A stretch of DNA of 64,000 nucleotides from an uncultured Saprospiraceae bacterium. Its GTDB lineage: Bacteria; Bacteroidota; Bacteroidia; Chitinophagales; Saprospiraceae. Below are positions 38,787 through 47,602 of the stretch, one piece after another; positions within the stretch are counted from its first letter, which is position 1; each line of letters begins with the position of its first letter. Position numbers and translations under genes: made by a program. Below the pieces are notes generated by a model that saw only the letters and a list, made by a program, of their open reading frames with translations, searched no databases and had not been told where the DNA came from. The stretch is taken from contig CALIAU010000016.1 in NCBI GenBank assembly GCA_938045585.1, positions 1-64,000 of the forward strand. The letters run 5' to 3'.

Positions 38787-39380
38787 ATGGCGAATAAAAA
38801 AGACTTTGTAATCCATCCGCAAACTATTATTCTTTATTTAGTTCTGGGAGGAATAAGCATGTTGTTTTTAGGCTTTACCGCTGCCTATATGTATAATCGA
38901 GTTCAGTTTGGTCTAACCTCGGTTGCTTTACCAAATCTCTTTTACTTCAACACCCTCCTACTTATTATGTGCAGTTATCTATTTTCTAGGACTAAACGTG
39001 CATACCTAAATGATGATACTAGCCTTTATCAGAAACTACTCTGGGCGACCCTGGCCTGTACGCTCGTTTTTTTGATTTTACAAGTTCTTGCATGGCTTCA
39101 ACTTAAGAGTATGAACTCTGATCTTATTGAAGGAAACATGACGACATATTTATATGCTTTATCTGGTCTACATTTTGCGCATGTTATTGCAGGTATACCC
39201 TTCCTATGTTACTTTATATATGTGGCTCATTATCGCATGAAGGAACCAGTCAGTGTGCTTATCTACTTTACAGATCCTGACAAAAAGAGAAGTTTAGACC
39301 TACTTAGTACCTATTGGCATTATTTAGACTTTTTATGGATATTTCTAGTCTTATTCTTCTTACTTAACTATCTCATTTAA
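38787..39380 (+). CDS. Cytochrome c oxidase subunit III-like protein
   Basis: A 197-residue protein with five membrane helices: LYLVLGGISMLFLGFTAAYM, LFYFNTLLLIMCSYLF, LLWATLACTLVFLILQVLAW, LYALSGLHFAHVIAGIPFLC and TYWHYLDFLWIFLVLFFLL. The segments HFAHVIAG and YWHYLDFLW are the heme-copper oxidase subunit III signature. The ATG at 38787 is preferred over a GTG at 38748 because it opens with MANKKDF just before the first helix. No other oxidase subunits are adjacent, which is unusual for the family. Confidence 0.85.
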   Translation: MANKKDFVIHPQTIILYLVLGGISMLFLGFTAAYMYNRVQFGLTSVALPNLFYFNTLLLIMCSYLFSRTKRAYLNDDTSLYQKLLWATLACTLVFLILQVLAWLQLKSMNSDLIEGNMTTYLYALSGLHFAHVIAGIPFLCYFIYVAHYRMKEPVSVLIYFTDPDKKRSLDLLSTYWHYLDFLWIFLVLFFLLNYLI

Positions 39381-39444
39381 GCAGCATTGCTGAAAATATC
39401 CACGTCGTTTATAGTACAAAATAATCTAATATGTGTTTTATTGC

Positions 39445-39476
39445 TTTGATTTTAAGCGATTTAAACAATACCTTTG
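39445..39476 (+). promoter_or_regulatory. Bacteroidota-type promoter of the TlpA-like gene
   Basis: TTTG at 39445-39448 and TACCTTTG at 39469-39476, separated by 20 bases, match the -33/-7 consensus very well. Transcription would start near 39483. This places the start codon at 39513 with a 30-base leader and rules out an in-frame start at 39474, which lies inside the promoter. Confidence 0.75.
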
Positions 39477-39512
39477 CAGTCAAATAGACAATTTCCGTTA
39501 AATATTACGATC

Positions 39513-40628
39513 ATGAAAAATTTATTACAACTACTACTTTTCTCTTGTGTTCTTTTAGTTATCTCTAGTTGTGGAGATGATAAGGGCTTGACTGTTCAAG
39601 GTACGATAGAGGATGCACCCAGTATGAACATCTTTTTTGACAAGACGGGTCCTGATAAAACGACACAGTCTCTTGAGAGTGTTCAGTCAGGAGCTGACGG
39701 TAGTTTTAAATTTAAATTTCCTGAAGGCTTAGCAGGAGGTACCTATCGTGTAAGAGTGGGAGCACGTGCAGCAGAGGTGATTCTTTTAGGCGGAGAGAAG
39801 TCTATACACATCAATGGAAAATTAGATGATCTAAAAACATACAATTACGATGTAACTGGATCTCCAACTAGTGAGCAGTTTTCCAAAACCTTACAACAAT
39901 ACTATAGTGGTGAAATCAGCAAGTTAGATTTACAGACATTAATAACGAATGACCTAGACCCTCTTGTTGCCATGCCACTTGCTATTAAGGTCTACCAAAA
40001 TAGTCCAGAATATGCCGGCTTACACAGAATCATCTGTACGCGTTTAACTGATAAATATCCTGATCTTGATTGTACAGAAACATATGAAGGACTTGTTCAG
40101 CAATTAGAGGCGCAGAATGCGCGTGCTAAAAGAAATAAATACAATGTGGAGGTAGGTCAAATGGCGCCAGAAATTGCTCTACCGGGATTAGATGGCAAAA
40201 CAAGAAAACTTTCTGATCTAAAAGGAGAAATTGTCTTACTTGACTTTTGGGCGAGCTGGTGTGGACCATGTAGAAAGGCTAACCCACATTTAGTAAGTGT
40301 CTATAGAAAATATAAGGATCAAGGTTTTACGGTGTATTCTTTATCGCTAGATGGACTTGACAAAAGAACCAAGGCACGATATAAGGGTGACCAAAAGCAG
40401 ATTGACGCTAAATTAGCAGATTCTAAGAAGCGATGGAAGAATGCTATAGAGAAGGATAAACTCATATGGGATCATCATGTGTCTGCATTAGAAAAATGGG
40501 ACACGCAGGCTGCTAAAGAATATGGTGTACGTTCGATTCCTTCTACCTTCTTAATAGATCGTGATGGGAAAATTGCTGCTTTAAATCCGAGGAATACTCT
40601 TGAACAAGAGTTATTGAAGATTCTTTAG
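39513..40628 (+). CDS. TlpA-family thiol-disulfide oxidoreductase lipoprotein with DUF4369 domain
   Basis: A 371-residue lipoprotein (lipobox VISSC, Cys20). An N-terminal DUF4369-like beta-domain starts GLTVQGTIEDAPSMNIFFDK and reaches about residue 120, followed by a helical linker and a TlpA-type thioredoxin domain from about 220 with redox motif WCGPC near residues 249-253 in FWASWCGPCRKANPH and cis-Pro loop RSIPSTFLIDR. It acts in the envelope, probably in reducing or relaying disulfides. Related outer domains occur in the LuxR-type regulator at 2142. Confidence 0.88.
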   Translation: MKNLLQLLLFSCVLLVISSCGDDKGLTVQGTIEDAPSMNIFFDKTGPDKTTQSLESVQSGADGSFKFKFPEGLAGGTYRVRVGARAAEVILLGGEKSIHINGKLDDLKTYNYDVTGSPTSEQFSKTLQQYYSGEISKLDLQTLITNDLDPLVAMPLAIKVYQNSPEYAGLHRIICTRLTDKYPDLDCTETYEGLVQQLEAQNARAKRNKYNVEVGQMAPEIALPGLDGKTRKLSDLKGEIVLLDFWASWCGPCRKANPHLVSVYRKYKDQGFTVYSLSLDGLDKRTKARYKGDQKQIDAKLADSKKRWKNAIEKDKLIWDHHVSALEKWDTQAAKEYGVRSIPSTFLIDRDGKIAALNPRNTLEQELLKIL

Positions 40629-40644
40629 GCAGTTCTACAAGTTC

Positions 40645-41733
40645 ATGAGAACAGCTTACTTCCTTCTTTTCCTTGCAATATGCATTTTCTACGCATGTTC
40701 TGAACCCGATAAAATGGAAGGCCCAACGCCGCCATCAAGTTCTGCATGCAGTCCTTTTTATACCCCACCATCAGGTTACTTCTATGGACAGCAATGTATT
40801 CCAGATTTTAATTATAGAGTCCATGCTTTCCAATTTGTCACAGATGACATAGGCTATGCACTTTGTGGAAATAACGTAGGAGGAAGAGCAGAGGTAATTA
40901 AGACAACAGATGGTGGGAAAACTTGGATTGACTTTGATCTGCCCTGGAATCAATCGCCTAAGTCCCTATTTTTTAAAAATGAGTTAGAAGGTTTTGTCAC
41001 TGTACATGATGTTACAGGCTGTCCTCCACCAAATTGTTTACATAAGTGTGTTCTGTATAGAACGCTTGATGGTGGCACTACTTGGCGTAAATTTGATTAT
41101 GCAGATTTGAAGGGTATTTTACACCAAATACAGCTAGATGCAAGTGGAACCGCCTATGCCATGCTAACATTCGAACAGAATTATACACTCATGAAATCTG
41201 AGGATAATGGCGAGAAATGGGATACCTTATTTGCATCTCCTGATCTTTTGTTTAAGTCAATACACTTTAGTTTTACGTTATATGAAGACGCTATTTATGC
41301 CGGTGGTCGAGATGGTAAAATTCTTAAAATCTCGAAGGAAGGTGAATTATTAAACAGCATACAAACACCTGAGGATTTTATTAATGATCTTAAAATTATT
41401 GATGAAGACAACATGTTTATTTCGGGCAGTGGAACGTTGATCAAAACGACAGATGGAGGCTTGACTTGGGATGAGATTAATGATTCTTCTACACGTATTA
41501 TTGAATTTTACGATGCTAACACGGGCATAGTTCTTTTGTCCAATCGGATTGGTGGCGGAGATGTTTATCTATCCTATGATATATTGGCAGCTACTATTGA
41601 TGGGGGTGACACATGGGAAACAGGACCAGAGTATCAAAACATATTGATACAATTTACAAATACTAGAAATAGAAGTAATGATCGTACTCAGTGTTTTATT
41701 GATGATAAGCTCTTTACCTTACAAAAACAGTAA
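40645..41733 (+). CDS. YCF48/HCF136-like beta-propeller lipoprotein
   Basis: A 362-residue lipoprotein (lipobox IFYAC, Cys18) whose repeats read VIKTTDGGKTWIDF, YRTLDGGTTWRKF, MKSEDNGEKWDTL and IKTTDGGLTWDEI. This DGGxTW pattern marks YCF48-type propellers, related to the plant photosystem II assembly factor HCF136; in heterotrophs the role is unknown. It starts 16 bases after the TlpA-like gene and is probably co-transcribed from the same promoter. Confidence 0.8.
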   Translation: MRTAYFLLFLAICIFYACSEPDKMEGPTPPSSSACSPFYTPPSGYFYGQQCIPDFNYRVHAFQFVTDDIGYALCGNNVGGRAEVIKTTDGGKTWIDFDLPWNQSPKSLFFKNELEGFVTVHDVTGCPPPNCLHKCVLYRTLDGGTTWRKFDYADLKGILHQIQLDASGTAYAMLTFEQNYTLMKSEDNGEKWDTLFASPDLLFKSIHFSFTLYEDAIYAGGRDGKILKISKEGELLNSIQTPEDFINDLKIIDEDNMFISGSGTLIKTTDGGLTWDEINDSSTRIIEFYDANTGIVLLSNRIGGGDVYLSYDILAATIDGGDTWETGPEYQNILIQFTNTRNRSNDRTQCFIDDKLFTLQKQ

Positions 41734-41737
41734 GTGC

Positions 41738-42502
41738 TTATTCGAATCCCCTATTTACTATACTTGAAATAACAATACCACATGCCACTGCTGCATTGAG
41801 TGACTCGGCTGCTCCTATTTTAGGAATTGATAAAATTTCAGTAGCTGTTTCCCTTACTTGCTCAGAAATACCTTTCCCCTCATTACCAATAATTATGGTT
41901 CCTGGGATATACTCGGGTTTTGCAAAAATACTTTCCCCATACATGGCGGTGGCGTAAAAGGGATGATTGGGAATATGCTCATATACATCTTGAAAATCAG
42001 CCGTACACATAGACACTCTTAAAAAGCTTCCCATGCTGGCTTGAATTACCTTGGGATTGTAAAAATCAGCAGAATTACGTGATCGAATAACAGATTGTAT
42101 ACCAAACCAATCCGCAATACGAATAATACTGCCTACATTACCAGGATCTTGAACATCATCTAAATAGATGGAAAATTGGCCCTTAATTAACGGGATATTA
42201 AGGTTTTCCGACTTTTTATTAGCAACAATTAAGACTTGAATACCTGACCTTTGATTAGACAGAGCAATTAGGTCCTTCTCAGAAATTCTTATGACTTTAT
42301 CCCGGTCTAGAGTTATATCTTTGCTTGCATTATCAATCCAGCTTTGTGTGGCAATTATATATTCTATGTCAAAAGATGCGTTTGAAATTATCTCTGCACA
42401 TATTTTATCGCCTTCAGCAAGAAATTTGCCGTAGTTTTTCCGAAATTTCGGAATATTTAAAGAGCGAACATATTTTTGAAGAGATGATGACCACTCTCGC
42501 AT
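41738..42502 (-). CDS. TrmH-family RNA 2'-O-methyltransferase
   Basis: A 254-residue SPOUT methyltransferase with an N-terminal substrate-binding domain (KYVRSLNIPKFRKNYGKFLA) and a SpoU catalytic domain. Motif 1 is YLDDVQDPGNVGSIIRIADW, motif 2 is TIIIGNEGKGISEQV and motif 3 is AESLNAAVACGIVISS. The start chosen is the ATG at 42500-42502; an in-frame ATG at 42544 would add an unrelated leader. It is divergent from the TamA-like gene, 47 bases apart. Confidence 0.85.
   Translation of the reverse strand: MREWSSSLQKYVRSLNIPKFRKNYGKFLAEGDKICAEIISNASFDIEYIIATQSWIDNASKDITLDRDKVIRISEKDLIALSNQRSGIQVLIVANKKSENLNIPLIKGQFSIYLDDVQDPGNVGSIIRIADWFGIQSVIRSRNSADFYNPKVIQASMGSFLRVSMCTADFQDVYEHIPNHPFYATAMYGESIFAKPEYIPGTIIIGNEGKGISEQVRETATEILSIPKIGAAESLNAAVACGIVISSIVNRGFE
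42471..42478 (+). promoter_or_regulatory. -7-like element upstream of the TamA/BamA-like gene
   Basis: TATTTTTG matches TAnnTTTG and sits inside the start of the divergent TrmH gene, about 72 bases before the ATG at 42550. No TTG is found at the usual -33 distance, so this is a weak call. Confidence 0.3.
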
Positions 42503-42549
42503 GGTATAAAAGTCATTTTGTTGGAAAATTATATGATAACACAAGATAC

Positions 42550-44907
42550 ATGAGAGTAGGCTATTTGCTAATATTATCAGTTTTATTTCTGTCTTCTTGT
42601 AGTACGAATAAGTACCTCCAAGATGACCAAACCCTACTTACGCGGAATGAGATAATCTATTCCAAGGACAGCAAGGTAGAGGATAAAACCGCACTGAATC
42701 TTGAGCTGAATAGTCTCATGCATCAACAGCCCAATACAAATTTTGCCTTTCTCTTTCCGAGAGAGTGGTACTACTTTAGACATTCTTCTCCTGGAGATAC
42801 AAGTTGGTATAACAACTGGATACGTGGAAGCTTTGGGGAACCACCCGCATTCTACTATGAAGAAGATGCACAAAAATCATCTGATGCTATTGAGAAATTT
42901 CTCAGAAACATCAAAGGTTATTTTAATGCTAAAGTGAATTATGATGCCTATAGTTCGGATAAACGCACCGTTGTCGATTACCATATAGATACAGGAACAC
43001 GCTACAAGATTAATTCGATACAATATATTGGAACAGATGACGAAGTTCTAGAAGTCATAGAAGAGATAAAATCTGAAAGCTACCTCAAGCCAGGCATGCC
43101 GGTGAATGCGTATGATTTTGATTTAGAGAAAAGTAGAATCGTAAGAGAACTGCAAAACCGAGGTTACGTTAACTTCGTGGATAAATACTTAGAAGTAAAA
43201 GGGGACAGCAGTAATCTTGACTACAGTATTGACTTTTTTATTGATGTCAGAAATCCCTCTAAGTCAAATTTTCATAGACAGTATCATATTGACCAAATTA
43301 ATGTGTTCACAGATTACACCAATGGTCAGGATACCACCGCACTCTTTGCGGATGCATATAATGAGAAAAAGTACAAACGCATTGGAGATGACTTTATTAT
43401 AAAGCCAAGCGCCATCGATGATGTGATATTTATGAAGCGAGGAGATCTCTATTCTCGAGATAATCGCTACAAAACGCTAAGAAAACTTTCTAATCTAGGT
43501 ACCTATAAATTTGTGAACGTTGCTCCCTTTACTATTCCGGGTAGAGACTCCCTAATAAACTATAATATTTTTCTCACGCCTTATGAAAATAAATGGATAG
43601 CTGACGCAGGTCTCGATGTATTCTACTCTACCCTTAGTGCAGCTGCTCAACAACTCATAGGTTTTTCCGTGGGTGGTGCCTTGCAGAATAGAAACACCTT
43701 TGGAGGTGCTGAGAGAAATAGGCTTTCTGCTGAACTAGGTTTTGAATTTGAATTGTTTAGAGAGATGGATACTTCGCCATTGGACATTCGGACTAATACG
43801 ATAAGTATAAGTATTCAAGATAATTTAGAAATTCCAAGGTTTAAGGACATCATAGGTTCTGTAGGCCTAATGAATAAGATTGGTCTGCTTAGCAACAACT
43901 ATTACACAAGTATTAAGGAAGAAACTACCACACAGATAGGTTTAGGTTATAACTTCCAAAAAATCATAGACAACTACGATATTTCGCGTTTCAACTTTAG
44001 TTATGGTTTTCAATTCAAACCAAATAAGCAATCCCAACTAGACTTGCGCCAGGTGGGTTTAGACTATTATATTTTCGAAACGACGCAGAGTTTCAGGATT
44101 AACATCCTTAATAACAATCCACTTCTAGAGGCCAGCTTTGAAGATGTCCTTTTAACAGGTTTCCTATTTAGAGAATTATCTTACATCAAAGAATCCAATC
44201 CAAGTTTTGCCTCAAGAAACTCATGGGCATTCTTCACAACTGCAGAAATATCAGGTTTTGAATCTATGTTGGCGAATGGCGCACGTAATTTGTTTGCGGA
44301 TGAGGATAAAGCTTTCAGCCTTGGCAATGTCACCTTTGCCAATTTTTTAAAGCTACAATTAGATGGTAGATATTATAAGGGTATAACTCAAAACTCCAAT
44401 CTTGCGTTTAGGTTGTATAGCGGTATCATACATCCCTATTATGATGATGATGTCAATCCGTATATTACCCAGTTTTTTTCAGGTGGACCGAATAGCATAC
44501 GCGCTTGGCAGACAAGAGAGTTGGGACCAGGGAAACATTTAGAACCACCTAACACTTCTACTAGAAACTTCTTTCAGACAGGAGATATTAAACTAGAGTT
44601 CAATGTAGAATATCGTTTTGATATCTTCTGGATATTAGAAGGTGCTCTATTTGTGGACGGAGGCAATGTCTGGACCTTAGAAGACGATGGCAGACGAATA
44701 GGCACACAATTTAATAGAAACTTTATATCAGATATCGCCCTAGGGACAGGTTGGGGAATTCGATGGGACCTCACTTATTTTCATATTCGTGCTGACTTTG
44801 GTTACAAACTTAGAACACCTTACTTAGATCCTAATACGAATAGTCATTGGAATTTTAAATACGTTGGATTTGGGAATGCAAATTTTGCAGTTAACTATCC
44901 GTTTTAA
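42550..44907 (+). CDS. TamA/BamA-like outer-membrane lipoprotein barrel
   Basis: A 785-residue outer-membrane protein of the Omp85 family. A lipobox (LSSC, Cys17) is followed by STNKYLQDDQTLL, then POTRA-like domains (YKINSIQYIGTDDEV ... GMPVNAYDFDLEKSRIVREL) and a C-terminal barrel with the surface-antigen pattern SGGPNSIRAWQTRELGPG and final F (NFAVNYPF). Such proteins insert or export barrel proteins. The start was taken at the ATG that opens the lipoprotein signal; 75 further codons lie open upstream but overlap the TrmH gene. Confidence 0.88.
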   Translation: MRVGYLLILSVLFLSSCSTNKYLQDDQTLLTRNEIIYSKDSKVEDKTALNLELNSLMHQQPNTNFAFLFPREWYYFRHSSPGDTSWYNNWIRGSFGEPPAFYYEEDAQKSSDAIEKFLRNIKGYFNAKVNYDAYSSDKRTVVDYHIDTGTRYKINSIQYIGTDDEVLEVIEEIKSESYLKPGMPVNAYDFDLEKSRIVRELQNRGYVNFVDKYLEVKGDSSNLDYSIDFFIDVRNPSKSNFHRQYHIDQINVFTDYTNGQDTTALFADAYNEKKYKRIGDDFIIKPSAIDDVIFMKRGDLYSRDNRYKTLRKLSNLGTYKFVNVAPFTIPGRDSLINYNIFLTPYENKWIADAGLDVFYSTLSAAAQQLIGFSVGGALQNRNTFGGAERNRLSAELGFEFELFREMDTSPLDIRTNTISISIQDNLEIPRFKDIIGSVGLMNKIGLLSNNYYTSIKEETTTQIGLGYNFQKIIDNYDISRFNFSYGFQFKPNKQSQLDLRQVGLDYYIFETTQSFRINILNNNPLLEASFEDVLLTGFLFRELSYIKESNPSFASRNSWAFFTTAEISGFESMLANGARNLFADEDKAFSLGNVTFANFLKLQLDGRYYKGITQNSNLAFRLYSGIIHPYYDDDVNPYITQFFSGGPNSIRAWQTRELGPGKHLEPPNTSTRNFFQTGDIKLEFNVEYRFDIFWILEGALFVDGGNVWTLEDDGRRIGTQFNRNFISDIALGTGWGIRWDLTYFHIRADFGYKLRTPYLDPNTNSHWNFKYVGFGNANFAVNYPF

Positions 44908-45128
44908 CGATTATGACATGCAGAGTATGCTTGCCAGTGCTCGCAATAAAGATAGTAAGAATAGTTTAAGCTAATGATTAAAGATGAAGTCCTGTAAAAG
45001 AAATAAAAAGCAATGTCGCTCCTGACATCCCTGGTATGAGTCATTAGTTTCAATTAAGTTAAATAGGTAAGCACTAATTTCCAATAAGCTATCTAAATAA
45101 ATAATTCCTTTTATTAACTATATTCGGT

Positions 45129-45922
45129 TGTTAGTAGCAAGCTCAGATATATCTTTTAATATATGAAGATTAAGAAAACCAAATTAAAAAGTTTAGTCAA
45201 GGAAATCGTAGATACTCATTTTGTAGCTTTTATGATTTCTCACGGCTTCAAACATTTAAAATCCAAAAAGATATTTCTAAAGAGAAAAAATACGATTGAT
45301 CAAACTGTACAGCTTAGTTTAAATCCTGTTATTGCTTATCAACTAGATCAAGATTATGAAATTCATTTAATCACAAACTTGTCAACAGTTATTTCATCAA
45401 GTGATTTTGAGAACTGGCTTTCTGAGAACTTTAAAGAAAAATGGAGATATCAAAATACAATAAATATAATTCAATTTAAAACCAAAATTGCTAGGACAAA
45501 GTTCGAAGAAAAAGACTTTTCAATTACTAGCAAAGGTGAAATATTTAAAAAAGGAATTAGTCAATTAATAAATCAACAGGAGAATGAATTTCAAGGATTC
45601 AATGATTTTTCATCAGGGAAAGAATACTGGGAAAACAGTGTAAGTAATGACCTAGAATTAAAAAGTAATTGGGATTATTTATGGGATAACAAACCACTAA
45701 AAGACAAAATTAGTATTCAAGATTGTAGGTTGCTTATTTATCTAAACAGACTTGAAGAGGCTAAAGCTGGATATAATGATATTTTCAAACTTTGCGAAGT
45801 TCAAAAGCAGAAGAATAAAATTAACCCTCCACATAAAGATCAACTAAAAGAATTCAATAAATATTACGAAAAAATAAAAGGGGAGTATAATAGCTTCATC
45901 GTGAAATAGCCAACTACTAACA
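45129..45922. repeat. Short inverted repeat bracketing an orphan gene
   Basis: TGTTAGTAG at 45129-45137 and its reverse complement CTACTAACA at 45914-45922 lie 25 bases before the start and 5 bases after the stop of the AT-rich gene at 45163. The arrangement resembles cassette boundary sites (GTTRRRY / RYYYAAC core) but the match to that consensus is only partial. The 255-base gap before the gene (44908-45162) otherwise holds nothing I recognise. Confidence 0.35.
45163..45909 (+). CDS. AT-rich hypothetical protein (DUF4304-like start)
   Basis: A 248-residue soluble, lysine-rich protein. The first part (VDTHFVAFMISHGFKHLKSK, then KIFLKRKNTIDQTVQLSLN) resembles the DUF4304 start in which a long helix is followed by a strand pair. 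The second half has SGKEYWENSVSND and a helical end. The coding sequence is noticeably richer in A and T than its neighbours and stands alone between unrelated housekeeping genes. I infer recent acquisition; the function is not known. Confidence 0.6.
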   Translation: MKIKKTKLKSLVKEIVDTHFVAFMISHGFKHLKSKKIFLKRKNTIDQTVQLSLNPVIAYQLDQDYEIHLITNLSTVISSSDFENWLSENFKEKWRYQNTINIIQFKTKIARTKFEEKDFSITSKGEIFKKGISQLINQQENEFQGFNDFSSGKEYWENSVSNDLELKSNWDYLWDNKPLKDKISIQDCRLLIYLNRLEEAKAGYNDIFKLCEVQKQKNKINPPHKDQLKEFNKYYEKIKGEYNSFIVK

Positions 45923-45953
45923 GGTACATCAAGCCTGACTGGTGTCAAATATT

Positions 45954-46589
45954 CTACTTAAACAGTGTAGCTCTTCCATACTTTGAGCAAATAGGACAGC
46001 TATGTGGATCGTGCCCGCGCGCAGGACAATGCTCCCTACCAAAAATTATGATTTGTAAATGGAGTTTGTTCCACGCCTCTTTTGGAAAGAGCTTCTTCAA
46101 ATCCTTTTCAGTCTTTTCTACATTCTTTCCCGTACTCAGTTTCCATCTATAGGCCAGTCTGTGAATATGCGTGTCCACTGGAAAAGCTGGAATGCCAAAG
46201 GCCTGAGCCATAACTACTGAGGCAGTCTTATGGCCTACACCGGGGAGTGCTTCTAAATCTTCTAAGTTTGCTGGCACTTCTCCCCCATGTTTATCAAGTA
46301 AAATCTGAGACAGCCCGGCAATCGCTTTTGATTTTCGCGGAGAAAGACCACAGGGACGTATTATCTCTCGAATTTTATCGACATCCTGATTTACCATCTT
46401 TTGCGGTGTATCCGCTAAGGCAAAAAGTGCTGGAGTAGTTTTATTTACGCGCGCATCTGTGCATTGAGCTGAGAGCAAGACAGCAATTAGTAAGGTATAA
46501 GGATCTTTGTGATCCAAAAAGATGGGCACTTCTGGATAGTACTCTTCTAATATCTTATGAATCTTATTTGCTACCTCTTGCTTGCTCAT
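45954..46589 (-). CDS. nth: Endonuclease III (DNA glycosylase/AP lyase)
   Basis: A 211-residue base-excision repair enzyme that removes oxidised pyrimidines. The helix-hairpin-helix is LEALPGVGHKTASVV with catalytic K121, and catalytic D139 is in FPVDTHIHRL. The C-terminal cysteine cluster reads CPARGHDPHSCPIC (C188, C198, C201) and then stops at residue 211, so one of the four cysteines of the usual 4Fe-4S loop is missing and the spacing is C-x9-C-x2-C. Overlaps the preceding acyl-CoA reductase gene by 4 bases. Confidence 0.93.
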   Translation of the reverse strand: MSKQEVANKIHKILEEYYPEVPIFLDHKDPYTLLIAVLLSAQCTDARVNKTTPALFALADTPQKMVNQDVDKIREIIRPCGLSPRKSKAIAGLSQILLDKHGGEVPANLEDLEALPGVGHKTASVVMAQAFGIPAFPVDTHIHRLAYRWKLSTGKNVEKTEKDLKKLFPKEAWNKLHLQIIIFGREHCPARGHDPHSCPICSKYGRATLFK

Positions 46590-47602
46590 AGGTTTTGTAA
46601 AAATTCAAGTGTGTCTACATTATCAGCAAAGTCTAAGAAACTAGGACTTTGCGCTTGTCCAAAAGCAAAGCAGTTTGCATTCTTTAAAGGAAGCTGTGAA
46701 ACGACGCATTGGATTTTTTCGCTATTCTTTTCTAAATAACTTTCTACTTCCGTAAGACTATCATAGTAAGAATAATGTAGGCAGGCAATGCGAGAAGAAA
46801 GGCTATCCGATTCTCGCATGACTAAAAAATCACTAATCAAATGTGCTTCTTTATTCAATAAATATATGGCAGCATTATAGTCCAAATTATTCTTGTACTT
46901 ATTATGGTAGGCAATCTCTGCGAAGGGTTCTAGCACGTTCATCAACTTAGCCATATCATAGCCCCTAGGAACAAATGCCATAGAAACATTTCTACAGCCT
47001 AAGCCAAAGAAGCCGAAAATATCAAGCCCTAATGCAAGTAATTCCTCTTCACTTTCTTTACCCGACAGAACCGCCAAGGCATTTCTATTTTTACGAATAA
47101 TGTGCGGATAGTTTTTAAAATAATACTCAAAATATCTACTGGTATTATTACTTCCTGTAGCTATAACCGCATCAAAATTTTCCAATCTCTCTACAATTTC
47201 AAAATACGTTTTGGCTACAGGGTATTTTGTCGTAATGCGCTGGATACAATATGGTATAAATACAGCATCTTTCTCAGACGCTTTAATGATTGAAATATTT
47301 CCAGACAAGAAACAAGAAATTATATCATGTATGCCTACTAGAGGTATGTTTCCGGCCGCAACTACGCCAATACGTTTGGGTGCAGTATTTTCTAAGGCAT
47401 TATACGTATTTACTACATTTGTGAGTACTTGCTCTGAAAGATAATTTTCTGCTATCGCTTGAATGGACTGTTCACAATTTTCTACGGTAAACCAGGGGTT
47501 CTTATGTTTTGCTTGCAAAATAACTTGACTCCATGCTTCTTTACTTTCTTGCATGTCCTTACCCAAAAAAACGAGAGCCTCTATGCGTTCTTGCAGAGTC
47601 AT
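46586..47602 (-). CDS. LuxC-like acyl-CoA reductase
   Basis: A 338-residue protein of the LuxC/aldehyde-dehydrogenase-like acyl-CoA reductase family. Visible features are RIGVVAAGNIPLVGIHDII near the N-terminal third, DAVIATGSNNTSRYFE (nucleotide site) and FGLGCRNVSMAFVPRG with the candidate catalytic cysteine. The family reduces long-chain acyl-CoA or acyl-ACP to aldehydes; the true substrate here is unknown. Overlaps nth (downstream) and rluD (upstream) by 4 bases each, a tight operon. Confidence 0.8.
   Translation of the reverse strand: MTLQERIEALVFLGKDMQESKEAWSQVILQAKHKNPWFTVENCEQSIQAIAENYLSEQVLTNVVNTYNALENTAPKRIGVVAAGNIPLVGIHDIISCFLSGNISIIKASEKDAVFIPYCIQRITTKYPVAKTYFEIVERLENFDAVIATGSNNTSRYFEYYFKNYPHIIRKNRNALAVLSGKESEEELLALGLDIFGFFGLGCRNVSMAFVPRGYDMAKLMNVLEPFAEIAYHNKYKNNLDYNAAIYLLNKEAHLISDFLVMRESDSLSSRIACLHYSYYDSLTEVESYLEKNSEKIQCVVSQLPLKNANCFAFGQAQSPSFLDFADNVDTLEFLQNL

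Noticed and set aside
42325-42549. Longer start for the TamA/BamA-like gene
   Set aside because: It overlaps the divergent TrmH gene and hides the lipoprotein signal that begins at 42550.
45129-45922. A strict integron attC site
   Set aside because: The repeats agree with GTTRRRY / RYYYAAC in only five of seven positions and no integrase is seen, so the cassette idea stays a hypothesis.
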